Shown: positions 1-5,823, numbered from the stretch's first letter. The stretch: 6,871 bases of DNA from an uncultured Lachnospiraceae bacterium (GCA_946630645.1 CAMOZD010000069.1:1-6871); one strand, 5' to 3'. The notes: a model not told the origin generated them from the sequence alone. Program-made: numbers and translations.

Positions 1-879
1 ATGCATGGAAAGAAGGCTGCCTGGACGGTCCTTGTCCTTTCCGCGGCTTTCTCCTTTGCCATGAATTATTATGGCATGATAAATGCGGAAAATATCACCG
101 TTAAAAATTATTCCATCAAAATCGACAAAAGCGCCGGCGGTGTCAAATCCCTAAAGGTTATGCTCCTGGGCGATCTCCATATGTCTGTGAATTCCGATCC
201 TGCCATGTACGAACGGATGGCAGCCATGGTCAATGAGCAGAAACCTGATATTATTTTTACGGTAGGAGATTTCTTCACCAGCACCTACCGGGGCCTGAAG
301 AATCCGGACAGATATATTAACGCCTTAAAAAAAATGAAGGCACCCATGGGAAGCTATGCCATCTACGGCAACCATGACGTCAATGAGCCCCTGCTTGTAG
401 GTTTTCCCATAGTAAAAGCGGAAGACGCCATCAGAAGCCAGGATATGGTAGATTTCGTGGAAAAATGCGGCTTCACCATGCTCAATGACAAGGTGATCAC
501 CATAGCCGACGGATCTATCCAGCTGGCAGGCCGGCTGGACGGAGAGCGCTACGGTGATGGTAAGAGTGTCCGTTTAAAGGCCTCAAAGCTTCTGAAGGAT
601 ATCGACCATGACAAACCTGTTATCGTTCTGGAACATGAGCCCTGGGAATTCCAGTCCCTGGCCAGGGCCGGAGCAGACCTGACCCTCTGCGGCCACACCC
701 ACAATGGCCAGATCTTTCCCGGTAATTACATCGTAAGATATTTCAACGAAAACGGCTATGGCTATAAAGTAATTGACGGCCTGCAGACCCTGGTCACCGG
801 AGGGGTAGGCTATTATGGGCCTCCTTTAAGGATAGGCACCCACAGTGAGATTACTGTCATTGACCTGACTTTTGATTAA
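1..879 (+). CDS. Membrane-anchored calcineurin-like metallophosphoesterase, probably 5'-truncated
   Basis: A predicted metal-dependent phosphoesterase of the calcineurin-like (YkuE/YaeI-type) superfamily, with the catalytic domain on the outer face of the membrane. The dinuclear metal-site motifs appear in the right order: GDLH (D58, H60), GD (D90), GNHD (N124, H125), H212 in the HEP motif, and GHTH (H232, H234). A hydrophobic segment at about residues 8-25 precedes the domain and fits a membrane helix. Many relatives in Clostridia carry several N-terminal helices, and the window opens exactly on this ATG with no visible ribosome binding site. The true start may therefore lie upstream, making this a partial gene. 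Two stop codons in tandem (877-882) end it. The substrate cannot be read from sequence; relatives are variously assigned to phospholipids or UDP-sugar lipids. The family call is firm and the physiological role is open. Confidence 0.9.
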   Translation: MHGKKAAWTVLVLSAAFSFAMNYYGMINAENITVKNYSIKIDKSAGGVKSLKVMLLGDLHMSVNSDPAMYERMAAMVNEQKPDIIFTVGDFFTSTYRGLKNPDRYINALKKMKAPMGSYAIYGNHDVNEPLLVGFPIVKAEDAIRSQDMVDFVEKCGFTMLNDKVITIADGSIQLAGRLDGERYGDGKSVRLKASKLLKDIDHDKPVIVLEHEPWEFQSLARAGADLTLCGHTHNGQIFPGNYIVRYFNENGYGYKVIDGLQTLVTGGVGYYGPPLRIGTHSEITVIDLTFD

Positions 880-886
880 TAACTAT

Positions 887-950
887 CATTAAGGAATTTA
901 TAAGAAATCATTAAGATATATTGACTATTATCTATAAAAAAGTTTTTAAT
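887..950 (+). promoter_or_regulatory. Candidate promoter with three 11-bp phased repeats upstream
   Basis: Three consecutive 11-bp units at 887-897, 898-908 and 909-919 share a TAAG core at 890, 901 and 912, exactly one helical turn apart. The first and third units share the 9-mer ATCATTAAG (885-893 and 907-915). Directly after them is a -35-like TTGACT (921-926), followed 18 bp later by a weak -10, TTTAAT (945-950). A second -10 candidate, TATAAT (981-986), lacks a convincing -35. Helically phased direct repeats abutting a -35 are typical of OmpR/PhoB-type response regulator sites. That reading is inference, and the region is very AT-rich, so chance repetition is a real alternative. Confidence 0.3.
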
Positions 951-956
951 TTTCCT

Positions 957-1111
957 ACTACATTTTTCACATGATTAGTGTATAATTAATGTAATATATA
1001 TGTAAAATTTGTATTCCACGGGAGAACAAATAAATATATATAATACTAACCTGAAAGCCCGGGGCCATCTATCTTTTCAGAATAGATTCACCCCGGGCTT
1101 TCTTTATTTTT
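957..1111 (+). ncRNA. Candidate small RNA between a possible promoter and a strong terminator
   Basis: The strong terminator at 1053-1111 lies about 170 nt beyond the stop of the upstream gene, with promoter-like elements in between (TTGACT at 921, TATAAT at 981). A transcript from either would be roughly 120-155 nt and carry no convincing ORF. A GGGAGAA stretch at 1020-1026 is not followed by a usable start codon. The simpler alternative is that this is just the 3' untranslated region of the metallophosphoesterase gene. No known RNA family was recognised. Confidence 0.2.
1053..1111 (+). terminator. Strong intrinsic terminator, 12-bp perfect stem
   Basis: GAAAGCCCGGGG (1053-1064) pairs perfectly with CCCCGGGCTTTC (1091-1102). 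The stem continues after a short internal loop with ATCTAT (1067-1072) against ATAGAT (1082-1087). A T-rich tract follows at 1103-1111, so it works best rightward. The A-rich flank on the other side could let it also stop leftward transcription from nagB, whose stop is about 60 bp away, but the T tract on that strand is poor. Confidence 0.88.
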
Positions 1112-1162
1112 ATCCTCTAACTCTGGTTTCTGTTTTTAGATCTCTTATATTATCAGGCTGCT

Positions 1163-1897
1163 TCAAAGAGAATCATAGATACTGAGGGCTTCCTTGTCTG
1201 CCACGATGGACACATTATTATGGAGCTGGAGGATGGAAGCGGGGCAGGCCGGGCTGATAGGGCCGGTAAGCATTTGATTTACTGCCTCAGCCTTGGCCTT
1301 TCCGGAGGCGATCAAAAGAATGCTCCTGGCCTGCATAATATTTTTGATACCGGTGGAATAGGCATATTTGGGCACCTGGTCCATGGTCTCGAAAAAGCGG
1401 GCATTAGCCTCTATAGTCGTATCCGTCAGCCTGACACAATGGGTTTCCTTCTCAAAGGCCTCCCCCGGCTCATTGAAACCGATATGTCCATTGGCCCCAA
1501 TTCCCAGAAGCTGCAGGTCGATGCCGCCAAGACCGGCGATGACCTCATTATACCTGGCACATTCCAGGGCTTCGTCCTTTTCTAAGCCATTGGGAATATG
1601 GGTGTTGGCAGGGTCGATATTGACATGATCAAAAAGATTCTCTTTCATAAAATAAGCATAGCTATGCCGGTCTTCGGGAGCCAGTCCCTTGTACTCATCC
1701 AGATTCACTGTCCGGACCTCCCTGAAATCCAGGTCTCCCTTTTTATACCATTCAATCAGCTGCCGGTAAATGCCCAAAGGGGAGGACCCGGTGGCCAATC
1801 CCAGAACCGCGTCCGGCTTCATGATAATCTGGGCAGAGATAATATTGGCTGCCTTTCTGCTCATATCCTCATAAGTATTTGCCCGGTAAATTCTCAT
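1163..1897 (-). CDS. nagB: Glucosamine-6-phosphate deaminase
   Basis: Cytoplasmic enzyme converting glucosamine-6-phosphate to fructose-6-phosphate and ammonium, the step that commits amino sugars to glycolysis. The sequence shows the phosphate-binding LATGSSPLG loop (about 34-42), the NLDEY motif with D67 (equivalent of E. coli D72), and GIGANGHIGFNEP (132-144) with H138 and E143 matching the E. coli H143/E148 pair. N136 sits where E. coli has D141, a change I recall as usual in Firmicutes NagB. At 244 residues it fits the short monomeric, non-allosteric Bacillus type, not the 266-residue allosteric hexamer of E. coli. The start is supported by AGGTGA (1905-1910, minus strand) 7 nt ahead of the ATG. 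nagA is not adjacent. A candidate 43-codon ORF ends 19 bp upstream on the same strand, and the symporter gene diverges from it. Confidence 0.97.
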   Translation of the reverse strand: MRIYRANTYEDMSRKAANIISAQIIMKPDAVLGLATGSSPLGIYRQLIEWYKKGDLDFREVRTVNLDEYKGLAPEDRHSYAYFMKENLFDHVNIDPANTHIPNGLEKDEALECARYNEVIAGLGGIDLQLLGIGANGHIGFNEPGEAFEKETHCVRLTDTTIEANARFFETMDQVPKYAYSTGIKNIMQARSILLIASGKAKAEAVNQMLTGPISPACPASILQLHNNVSIVADKEALSIYDSL

Positions 1898-1916
1898 AAT
1901 ATTATCACCTCATATT

Positions 1917-2048
1917 TCAACTCTGAAATCTTAACTTCCATAATTTACGTCCTTCAGTGACTGCACCGTCTTTCCACATACTGTATTCAGGATTACATTT
2001 TAACCAGAATCCTTTCCATGTGAAGGCTTTCCAATATGCAAGAGTCAT
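1917..2048 (-). CDS. Candidate small Trp-rich protein (43 aa) upstream of nagB
   Basis: Not recognised. A 43-codon ORF on the minus strand runs from ATG at 2048-2046 to TGA at 1919-1917. AGGCGA (2056-2061), a one-mismatch Shine-Dalgarno, sits 7 nt before the ATG, and a TATAAT -10 candidate lies just upstream (2081-2086). The product is basic and aromatic with five tryptophans (residues 6, 11, 15, 25, 37), in patterns such as YWKAFTWKGFW near the N-terminus and KLWKLRF near the end. No membrane segment or signal peptide is apparent. It ends 19 bp before nagB, so the two would be co-transcribed. It could be a real small protein, a leader peptide affecting nagB translation, or a decayed gene end. 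An ORF this long can arise by chance, so confidence is moderate. Confidence 0.4.
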   Translation of the reverse strand: MTLAYWKAFTWKGFWLKCNPEYSMWKDGAVTEGRKLWKLRFQS

Positions 2049-2070
2049 GTTCTTATCGCCTATAATATTT

Positions 2071-2086
2071 TGACAATGTCATTATA
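2071..2086 (-). promoter_or_regulatory. Candidate nagB-side promoter -10 with overlapping palindrome
   Basis: On the minus strand TATAAT (2086-2081) could be the -10 for the small ORF and nagB, giving a start near 2074. The 17-bp spaced -35 position reads TGGCTT, which is poor. The palindrome TGACAATGTCA (2071-2081, 5-bp arms around one base) begins inside the -10 and covers the likely start site, a typical place for a repressor operator. It does not fit the NagR/DasR-type or cre consensus as I know them, so no regulator is named. Confidence 0.3.
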
Positions 2087-2148
2087 TATTCATTTCTGTA
2101 AAAAAGCCATACTATCTGAGTCATAATATAGAAGCCTCTCTAAAATAA

Positions 2149-2157
2149 TGTTATAAT
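2149..2157 (+). promoter_or_regulatory. Extended -10 promoter for the symporter gene
   Basis: TG at 2149-2150, one base, then TATAAT at 2152-2157 form a perfect extended -10 (TGnTATAAT). No TTGACA-like -35 is found at 16-18 bp spacing, which the extended -10 can offset. Transcription would start near 2164, leaving a leader of about 120 nt before the ATG at 2285. Confidence 0.6.
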
Positions 2158-2164
2158 ATGTAAA

Positions 2165-2278
2165 GTGTCGTCCAGCTGTTATCCGGAAGACACAGGTCCC
2201 CATTCTGCCAGTGGAAGTCCGGGTATCGGACCTCTAAAGCAGACCCTGGGGCAAGGTATATTAATTATATAGGAGGGG
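2165..2278 (+). promoter_or_regulatory. Structured 5' leader of the symporter gene (riboswitch-like candidate)
   Basis: The predicted RNA begins directly with a hairpin: GTGTC (2165-2169) with GACAC (2189-2193), and TCC (2171-2173) with GGA (2185-2187). A second domain follows. CCCCA (2198-2202) pairs TGGGG (2247-2251); inside it CTGC (2205-2208) pairs GCAG (2239-2242); inside that GTCCG (2217-2221) pairs CGGAC (2227-2231) around a GGTAT loop. An alternative pairing exists between AGGTCC (2194-2199) and GGACCT (2228-2233). CCTCT (2231-2235) or CCCT (2244-2247) could cover the Shine-Dalgarno AGGAGGGG (2271-2278). No poly-T terminator is present, so any control would act on translation. It matches no riboswitch or T-box consensus I recognise. 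Confidence 0.4.
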
Positions 2279-2284
2279 TATTTT

Positions 2285-3673
2285 ATGAAGGAGAACACAC
2301 AAACAGAAGAACCCATTAAACAACGAAGCAGTTTCTCTGGAAAGCTGGGCTTTGTCCTGGCGGCTGCCGGGGCCTCTGTGGGCCTGGGAAATATCTGGCG
2401 CTTTCCCTACCTGGCAGCCAAATACGGTGGCGGCATTTTTCTGCTGGTCTACCTGATCCTGGTTCTGACCTTTGGCTACGCCATGATCATAGCTGAGACA
2501 GCCCTGGGAAGAATAACCAGGAAGGCTCCTGTGGGCGCTTATACCTATTATGGAAAAAGCGGTTTTTTTTATTTTGGAGGCTGGCTCAACGCCATCATTC
2601 CCATCATGATCGTGTCTTACTATGCCGTAATTGGTGGATGGGTTATCAAGTATATGTATGAGTATCTTTTTGGACACGGCCACCTGCTGGCCTCCGATGA
2701 TTACTTTACAGAATTTATCACCGGCAGCAGCGTGGAATTCTGGTTTCTCATCTTTGCCCTGATCACCATGGTGGTCATTTACATGGGTGTTCAGAATGGT
2801 ATTGAAAGAGTATCCAAGTTTATGATGCCTATTCTGGTAGTCCTGGCTGTAATCGTTTCCATCTACTCCATGACCAGAAAAGGTGCCATGGCCGGTGTGG
2901 CTTATTTTCTGATTCCCAATCCGGCTAATTTTTCCTGGATGACCGTCGTCTCTGCCATGCAGCAGATGTTTTATTCCCTGTCCATTGCCATGGGTATCCT
3001 GATTACCTTCGGCTCCTACATGAAGGATGACGTGTCCATCGAACAGGCTACCACCAATGTTGAGATTTTTGATACGGGCATAGCTGTCCTGGCCGGCCTG
3101 ATGATCATACCGGCTGTCTTTGCCTTTTCCGGCGGAGACCCGGACGCCCTGCAGGCAGGGCCCTCCCTCATGTTCATTACCATACCCAAGGTATTTGACA
3201 GTATGGGCTTTGGAACGCCTGCGGGCATCATGTTCTTTGTCCTGGTATTCTTTGCCGCCCTCACCAGTGCCATCGCCCTTACAGAGAGTGCCGTTTCCAC
3301 TTTTGAGGATGAGTTTTCCTGGAGCCGGCAGAAGGCTACCATTGTAACGGGTGTAATCGTCATTCTCCTTGGTACGCCATCGGCCATGGGCTATGGCGTC
3401 TGGGCCAATGTCAAAATCCTCGGCATGCAGTTTCTTGATTTCTTTGACTTTATCACCAATTCCCTCATGATGCCGGTGGCTGCGGTGGCTACCTGCTATC
3501 TTGTCACCAGGGTTATCAGCTTAGAGGCCATCAGTGTGGAAGTGGAGAAAGACGGTATGCCTTTCAAACGAAAAAAGATTTTTAACTTTATGATTTCCTA
3601 TATCTGTCCTTTGTTTCTGACTGTGATTCTGATCAGCTCCCTGGCCAGTGTATTTGGATTCATATCCATCTGA
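2285..3673 (+). CDS. Neurotransmitter:sodium symporter (NSS/SLC6) family amino acid transporter
   Basis: Predicted Na+-coupled amino acid importer of the inner membrane with the LeuT fold. TM1 (about 21-42) carries GASVGLGNIWRFP with G29, V32 and N36 at the LeuT Na+-site positions and R39 at the extracellular-gate position. TM6 (about 217-243) has the unwound FYSLS, with Y230 and S231 at LeuT F253/T254. TM8 (about 314-341) has FAALTS, where A324, T327 and S328 match Na2-site A351, T354 and S355. D263 at the start of TM7 is the acidic residue expected in chloride-independent members. About 11 helices and 462 residues match the bacterial 11-helix branch (MhsT, Tyt1), which favours hydrophobic or aromatic amino acids. 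The exact substrate is not readable. AGGAGGGG at 2271-2278, 6 nt from ATG, fixes the start. It diverges from nagB and has its own promoter and leader. Confidence 0.95.
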   Translation: MKENTQTEEPIKQRSSFSGKLGFVLAAAGASVGLGNIWRFPYLAAKYGGGIFLLVYLILVLTFGYAMIIAETALGRITRKAPVGAYTYYGKSGFFYFGGWLNAIIPIMIVSYYAVIGGWVIKYMYEYLFGHGHLLASDDYFTEFITGSSVEFWFLIFALITMVVIYMGVQNGIERVSKFMMPILVVLAVIVSIYSMTRKGAMAGVAYFLIPNPANFSWMTVVSAMQQMFYSLSIAMGILITFGSYMKDDVSIEQATTNVEIFDTGIAVLAGLMIIPAVFAFSGGDPDALQAGPSLMFITIPKVFDSMGFGTPAGIMFFVLVFFAALTSAIALTESAVSTFEDEFSWSRQKATIVTGVIVILLGTPSAMGYGVWANVKILGMQFLDFFDFITNSLMMPVAAVATCYLVTRVISLEAISVEVEKDGMPFKRKKIFNFMISYICPLFLTVILISSLASVFGFISI

Positions 3674-3695
3674 TTCACAATTTTTACCGAAATCC

Positions 3696-3735
3696 AAGGC
3701 TTGAAACAAGGGGAATTAATCCTGTCTTTGGCCTT
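3696..3735 (+). terminator. Weak hairpin after the symporter gene, doubtful terminator
   Basis: AAGGC (3696-3700) can pair with GCCTT (3731-3735), with a partial inner helix between ACAAGG (3706-3711) and CCTGT (3721-3725). Only three T residues follow, so it would be a weak terminator. No better one is visible between the symporter stop and the next promoter. Confidence 0.2.
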
Positions 3736-3744
3736 TCTGCCAAC

Positions 3745-3773
3745 TTGACATAAATATATTATTTTCGTATAAT
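3745..3773 (+). promoter_or_regulatory. Perfect-consensus sigma-70/sigma-A promoter for the sugar mutase
   Basis: TTGACA (3745-3750), exactly 17 bp, then TATAAT (3768-3773): both hexamers and the spacing are consensus. Transcription should start near 3780, leaving a leader of about 93 nt. This indicates strong, probably constitutive expression of the downstream mutase. Confidence 0.88.
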
Positions 3774-3829
3774 TTTACTATGTATTATCCATAAAACCAA
3801 AGTCAGTGAGATGGAAAGTTTTATGTCAA
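3745..3829 (+). repeat. Inverted repeats bracketing the mutase promoter and leader
   Basis: TTGACATAA (3745-3753, containing the -35) is an exact inverted copy of TTATGTCAA (3821-3829) in the leader. Within the transcript CATAAAAC (3790-3797) pairs perfectly with GTTTTATG (3818-3825), giving an 8-bp hairpin with a 20-nt loop, well clear of the ribosome binding site. The longer repeat could be a two-site operator; the shorter could stabilise the 5' end of the mRNA. Both are AT-rich and may be incidental. Confidence 0.3.
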
Positions 3830-3872
3830 AGTAACTATATCTATTTTCTAAGAAAGGATAGGGGATTAACAC

Positions 3873-5555
3873 ATGTATCAGGAAGAATATAAGCGCTGGC
3901 TGGAAGCAGATCTGATTGACTGTGATCTGAATAAGGAACTTCAGGACATTGCAGACGATGACGAGGCCATCAAAGAGCGTTTTGCCGTTTCCTTATCATT
4001 TGGTACAGCCGGACTTCGAGGCACACTTGGCGCCGGCACCAACCGCATGAACATCTGGGTCGTAAGACAGGCTACACAGGGCATTGCAGACTGGGTTAAG
4101 ACACAGGGCGGTAATCAGTTGGTTGCCATCAGTTATGACAGCCGTCTCAAAGGCTGGAACTTTGCAAGAGATGCCGCCGGCGTTCTGGCTGCCAACGGTA
4201 TCAATGTACGTATTTATGATGAGCTTATGCCGGTACCGGCCTTAAGCTTTGCTACCCGTTATTATGGATGTAATGCAGGTATCATGGTTACAGCTTCCCA
4301 CAATCCGGCCAAGTATAATGGTTATAAGGCCTATGGTCCCGACGGATGTCAGATGACTGACGATGCCGCAGCTGTTGTTTATGACTCCATCCAGAAGACA
4401 GACGTCCTTACCGGAGCCAAGTACATGTCTTTCGCAGAGGGAGTTGAGAAGGGTCTGATCAAGTTTGTAGGAGAGGACTGTAAGGAAGCACTTTATGAGG
4501 CCATCGAGGCAAGACAGGTTCGTCCGGGTCTCTGCAAGACCGCAGGTCTCAAGCTGGTTTACTCACCGCTTAACGGTACCGGTCTTGTTCCTGTAACCAG
4601 AGTCCTCAAAGACATGGGCATCACAGATATCACCATCGTTAAGGAACAGGAGTACCCCAATGGATACTTCACAACCTGTTCTTATCCTAACCCTGAGATT
4701 TTCGAGGCTCTTGAAAAGGGTCTTGAACTGGCCAAGGAAGTTGGCGCAGATCTCATGCTGGCAACTGACCCGGACGCAGACCGTGTTGGTATCGCCATGA
4801 AGTGCCCGGATGGTTCCTATGAGCTGGTATCCGGCAATGAGATGGGTGTTCTTCTTCTCGACTACATCTGCGCAGGCCGCATTGAGAAGGGCACCATGCC
4901 TGAGAAACCGGTTGCCTGCATGTCCATCGTTTCCACACCACTTGCTGACGCTGTTGCCAAGCATTATGGTGTAGAGCTTCGTCATACTCTGACAGGCTTC
5001 AAGTGGATTGGCGACCAGATTGCCCAGTTAGAGGCAGCCGGCGAAGTAGACCGCTTCATCTTCGGTTTCGAGGAGAGTTATGGCTACCTGGCAGGCCCCT
5101 ATGTAAGAGATAAAGACGCTATCATCGGCTCCATGCTGATCTGTGAGATGGCTGCTTACTACAGAAGCATCGGTTCTTCCATCAAGGAACGTCTTGAGGC
5201 TATCTATGATGAGTACGGCCGCTACCTCAACAAAATCGACAGCTATGAGTTCCCGGGACTTTCCGGCATGGACAAGATGGCTGGCATCATGACCGGTCTT
5301 CGTGCCGAGGCACCTGCTGAGTTTGGTGGTAAGAAGGTTGCTTCCGTAATCGACTATGCTAAGCCGGAGGAGACAGGCCTTCCCAAGGCTAATGTTCTTA
5401 CCTACACTCTGGAGGATGGTGCTTCTGTAATTATCCGTCCGTCAGGAACAGAACCTAAGATCAAGGCTTACTACACCACTCTCGGCAAGGACCTGGCTGA
5501 AGCCCAGGCAGAGAAGGATGAGCTGGCTGAGACAGTTAAGTTGATTTTCGCTTAA
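3873..5555 (+). CDS. pgcA: Phospho-sugar mutase (alpha-phosphoglucomutase type)
   Basis: Cytoplasmic alpha-D-phosphohexomutase, most likely interconverting glucose-1-phosphate and glucose-6-phosphate, which links glycolysis with UDP-glucose, glycogen and glycolipid synthesis. Family motifs are complete: FGTAGLRG (43-50) at the start of domain 1; TASHNP (140-145) with S142 as the phosphoserine; DPDADR (299-304) with D299, D301 and D303 binding Mg2+; GFEESYGY (398-405) for sugar recognition; and RPSGTEPK (522-529), the domain 4 phosphate-binding loop. The 560 residues fit the long Firmicutes PgcA-type enzymes, not the 450-residue GlmM/ManB group. The start is supported by a purine-rich AAAGGATAGGGG tract (3853-3864) 8 nt from ATG. 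It sits alone between a consensus promoter and a strong terminator. Arginine codons are mostly CGT/CGC, unlike the CGG/AGG-rich neighbours, suggesting high expression. Phosphomannose activity cannot be excluded, and the symbol is by family. Confidence 0.95.
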   Translation: MYQEEYKRWLEADLIDCDLNKELQDIADDDEAIKERFAVSLSFGTAGLRGTLGAGTNRMNIWVVRQATQGIADWVKTQGGNQLVAISYDSRLKGWNFARDAAGVLAANGINVRIYDELMPVPALSFATRYYGCNAGIMVTASHNPAKYNGYKAYGPDGCQMTDDAAAVVYDSIQKTDVLTGAKYMSFAEGVEKGLIKFVGEDCKEALYEAIEARQVRPGLCKTAGLKLVYSPLNGTGLVPVTRVLKDMGITDITIVKEQEYPNGYFTTCSYPNPEIFEALEKGLELAKEVGADLMLATDPDADRVGIAMKCPDGSYELVSGNEMGVLLLDYICAGRIEKGTMPEKPVACMSIVSTPLADAVAKHYGVELRHTLTGFKWIGDQIAQLEAAGEVDRFIFGFEESYGYLAGPYVRDKDAIIGSMLICEMAAYYRSIGSSIKERLEAIYDEYGRYLNKIDSYEFPGLSGMDKMAGIMTGLRAEAPAEFGGKKVASVIDYAKPEETGLPKANVLTYTLEDGASVIIRPSGTEPKIKAYYTTLGKDLAEAQAEKDELAETVKLIFA

Positions 5556-5571
5556 GCCTTTCATCTGCTGA

Positions 5572-5632
5572 GCAAAGGTCGCATGGGGGTTTTGCGGCTG
5601 ACCTGCCTCTTATGGCACAGGCTAACTGCCTG
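5572..5632 (+). other. Structured 3' untranslated region of the mutase mRNA
   Basis: Ahead of the terminator are a bulged hairpin (GCA 5572-5574, GGTC 5577-5580 and GCA 5581-5583 against TGC 5593-5595, GACC 5600-5603 and TGC 5604-5606) and a small one (CAGGC 5618-5622 with GCCTG 5628-5632). ACTGCCT (5625-5631) can also pair AGGCAGT (5661-5667), the left arm of the terminator, so the two folds exclude each other. There is no ORF and no visible promoter here. Confidence 0.25.
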
Positions 5633-5659
5633 ACTTCCAGTACTGAATAAACAGACAAC

Positions 5660-5700
5660 AAGGCAGTCCGGAATAAGCTTTTCGGACTGCCTTTTCTATT
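5660..5700 (+). terminator. Strong intrinsic terminator after the sugar mutase
   Basis: AAGGCAGTCCG (5660-5670) pairs perfectly with CGGACTGCCTT (5683-5693) around a 12-nt loop, and CTTTTCTATT follows. It ends the mutase transcript about 105-140 nt beyond its stop. Confidence 0.92.
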
Positions 5701-5724
5701 CCAAAAAAAAGTGTTTTTTCGTGT

Positions 5725-5749
5725 TTATTGATGAACTGTTTATCAATAA
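5725..5749. repeat. Perfect 8-bp inverted repeat upstream of the phytase-like gene
   Basis: TTATTGAT (5725-5732) and ATCAATAA (5742-5749) are exact inverted copies separated by 9 bp, about 125 bp before the next start codon. The arms and spacing resemble a dimeric regulator's operator. No clear -35/-10 pair was found in 5700-5870, so the promoter of the downstream gene is not placed. With little GC and no T tract it is not a good terminator. Confidence 0.35.
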
Positions 5750-5823
5750 GCAGAAATAATAGCTGCCTGAAGGTTGACATCAGAGAGAAAAAAAGAAAGA
5801 GCAGATTTCTGGCAGGAACCACA

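Noticed and set aside
1220..1960. Plus-strand ORFs of 86-121 codons across this stretch
   Set aside because: They lie antisense to nagB or its upstream ORF, have no family motifs, and lack good ribosome binding sites; nagB is unambiguous.
2070..2075. TTGACA as a plus-strand -35
   Set aside because: No -10-like hexamer at 16-18 bp downstream.
2165..2272. GTG-initiated 35-codon frame through the symporter leader
   Set aside because: The GTG sits at the predicted transcript start with no room for a ribosome binding site, and the frame is better explained by the paired RNA stems.
2165..2284. Glycine riboswitch or T-box assignment for the leader
   Set aside because: GGGGCAA at 2248-2254 resembles part of the glycine aptamer, but the GGAGAG and ACCG elements are missing; the T-box sequence is also absent.
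2261..2683. Minus-strand 140-codon ORF
   Set aside because: Antisense to the start of the symporter gene with low-complexity, non-family protein sequence.
4563..4985. Minus-strand ORFs inside the mutase gene
   Set aside because: Shadows of a strongly supported coding frame with all catalytic motifs.
5774..5779. TTGACA as -35 for the phytase-like gene
   Set aside because: The 16-18 bp spaced positions are purine-rich (AAGAGC-like) with no resemblance to TATAAT.
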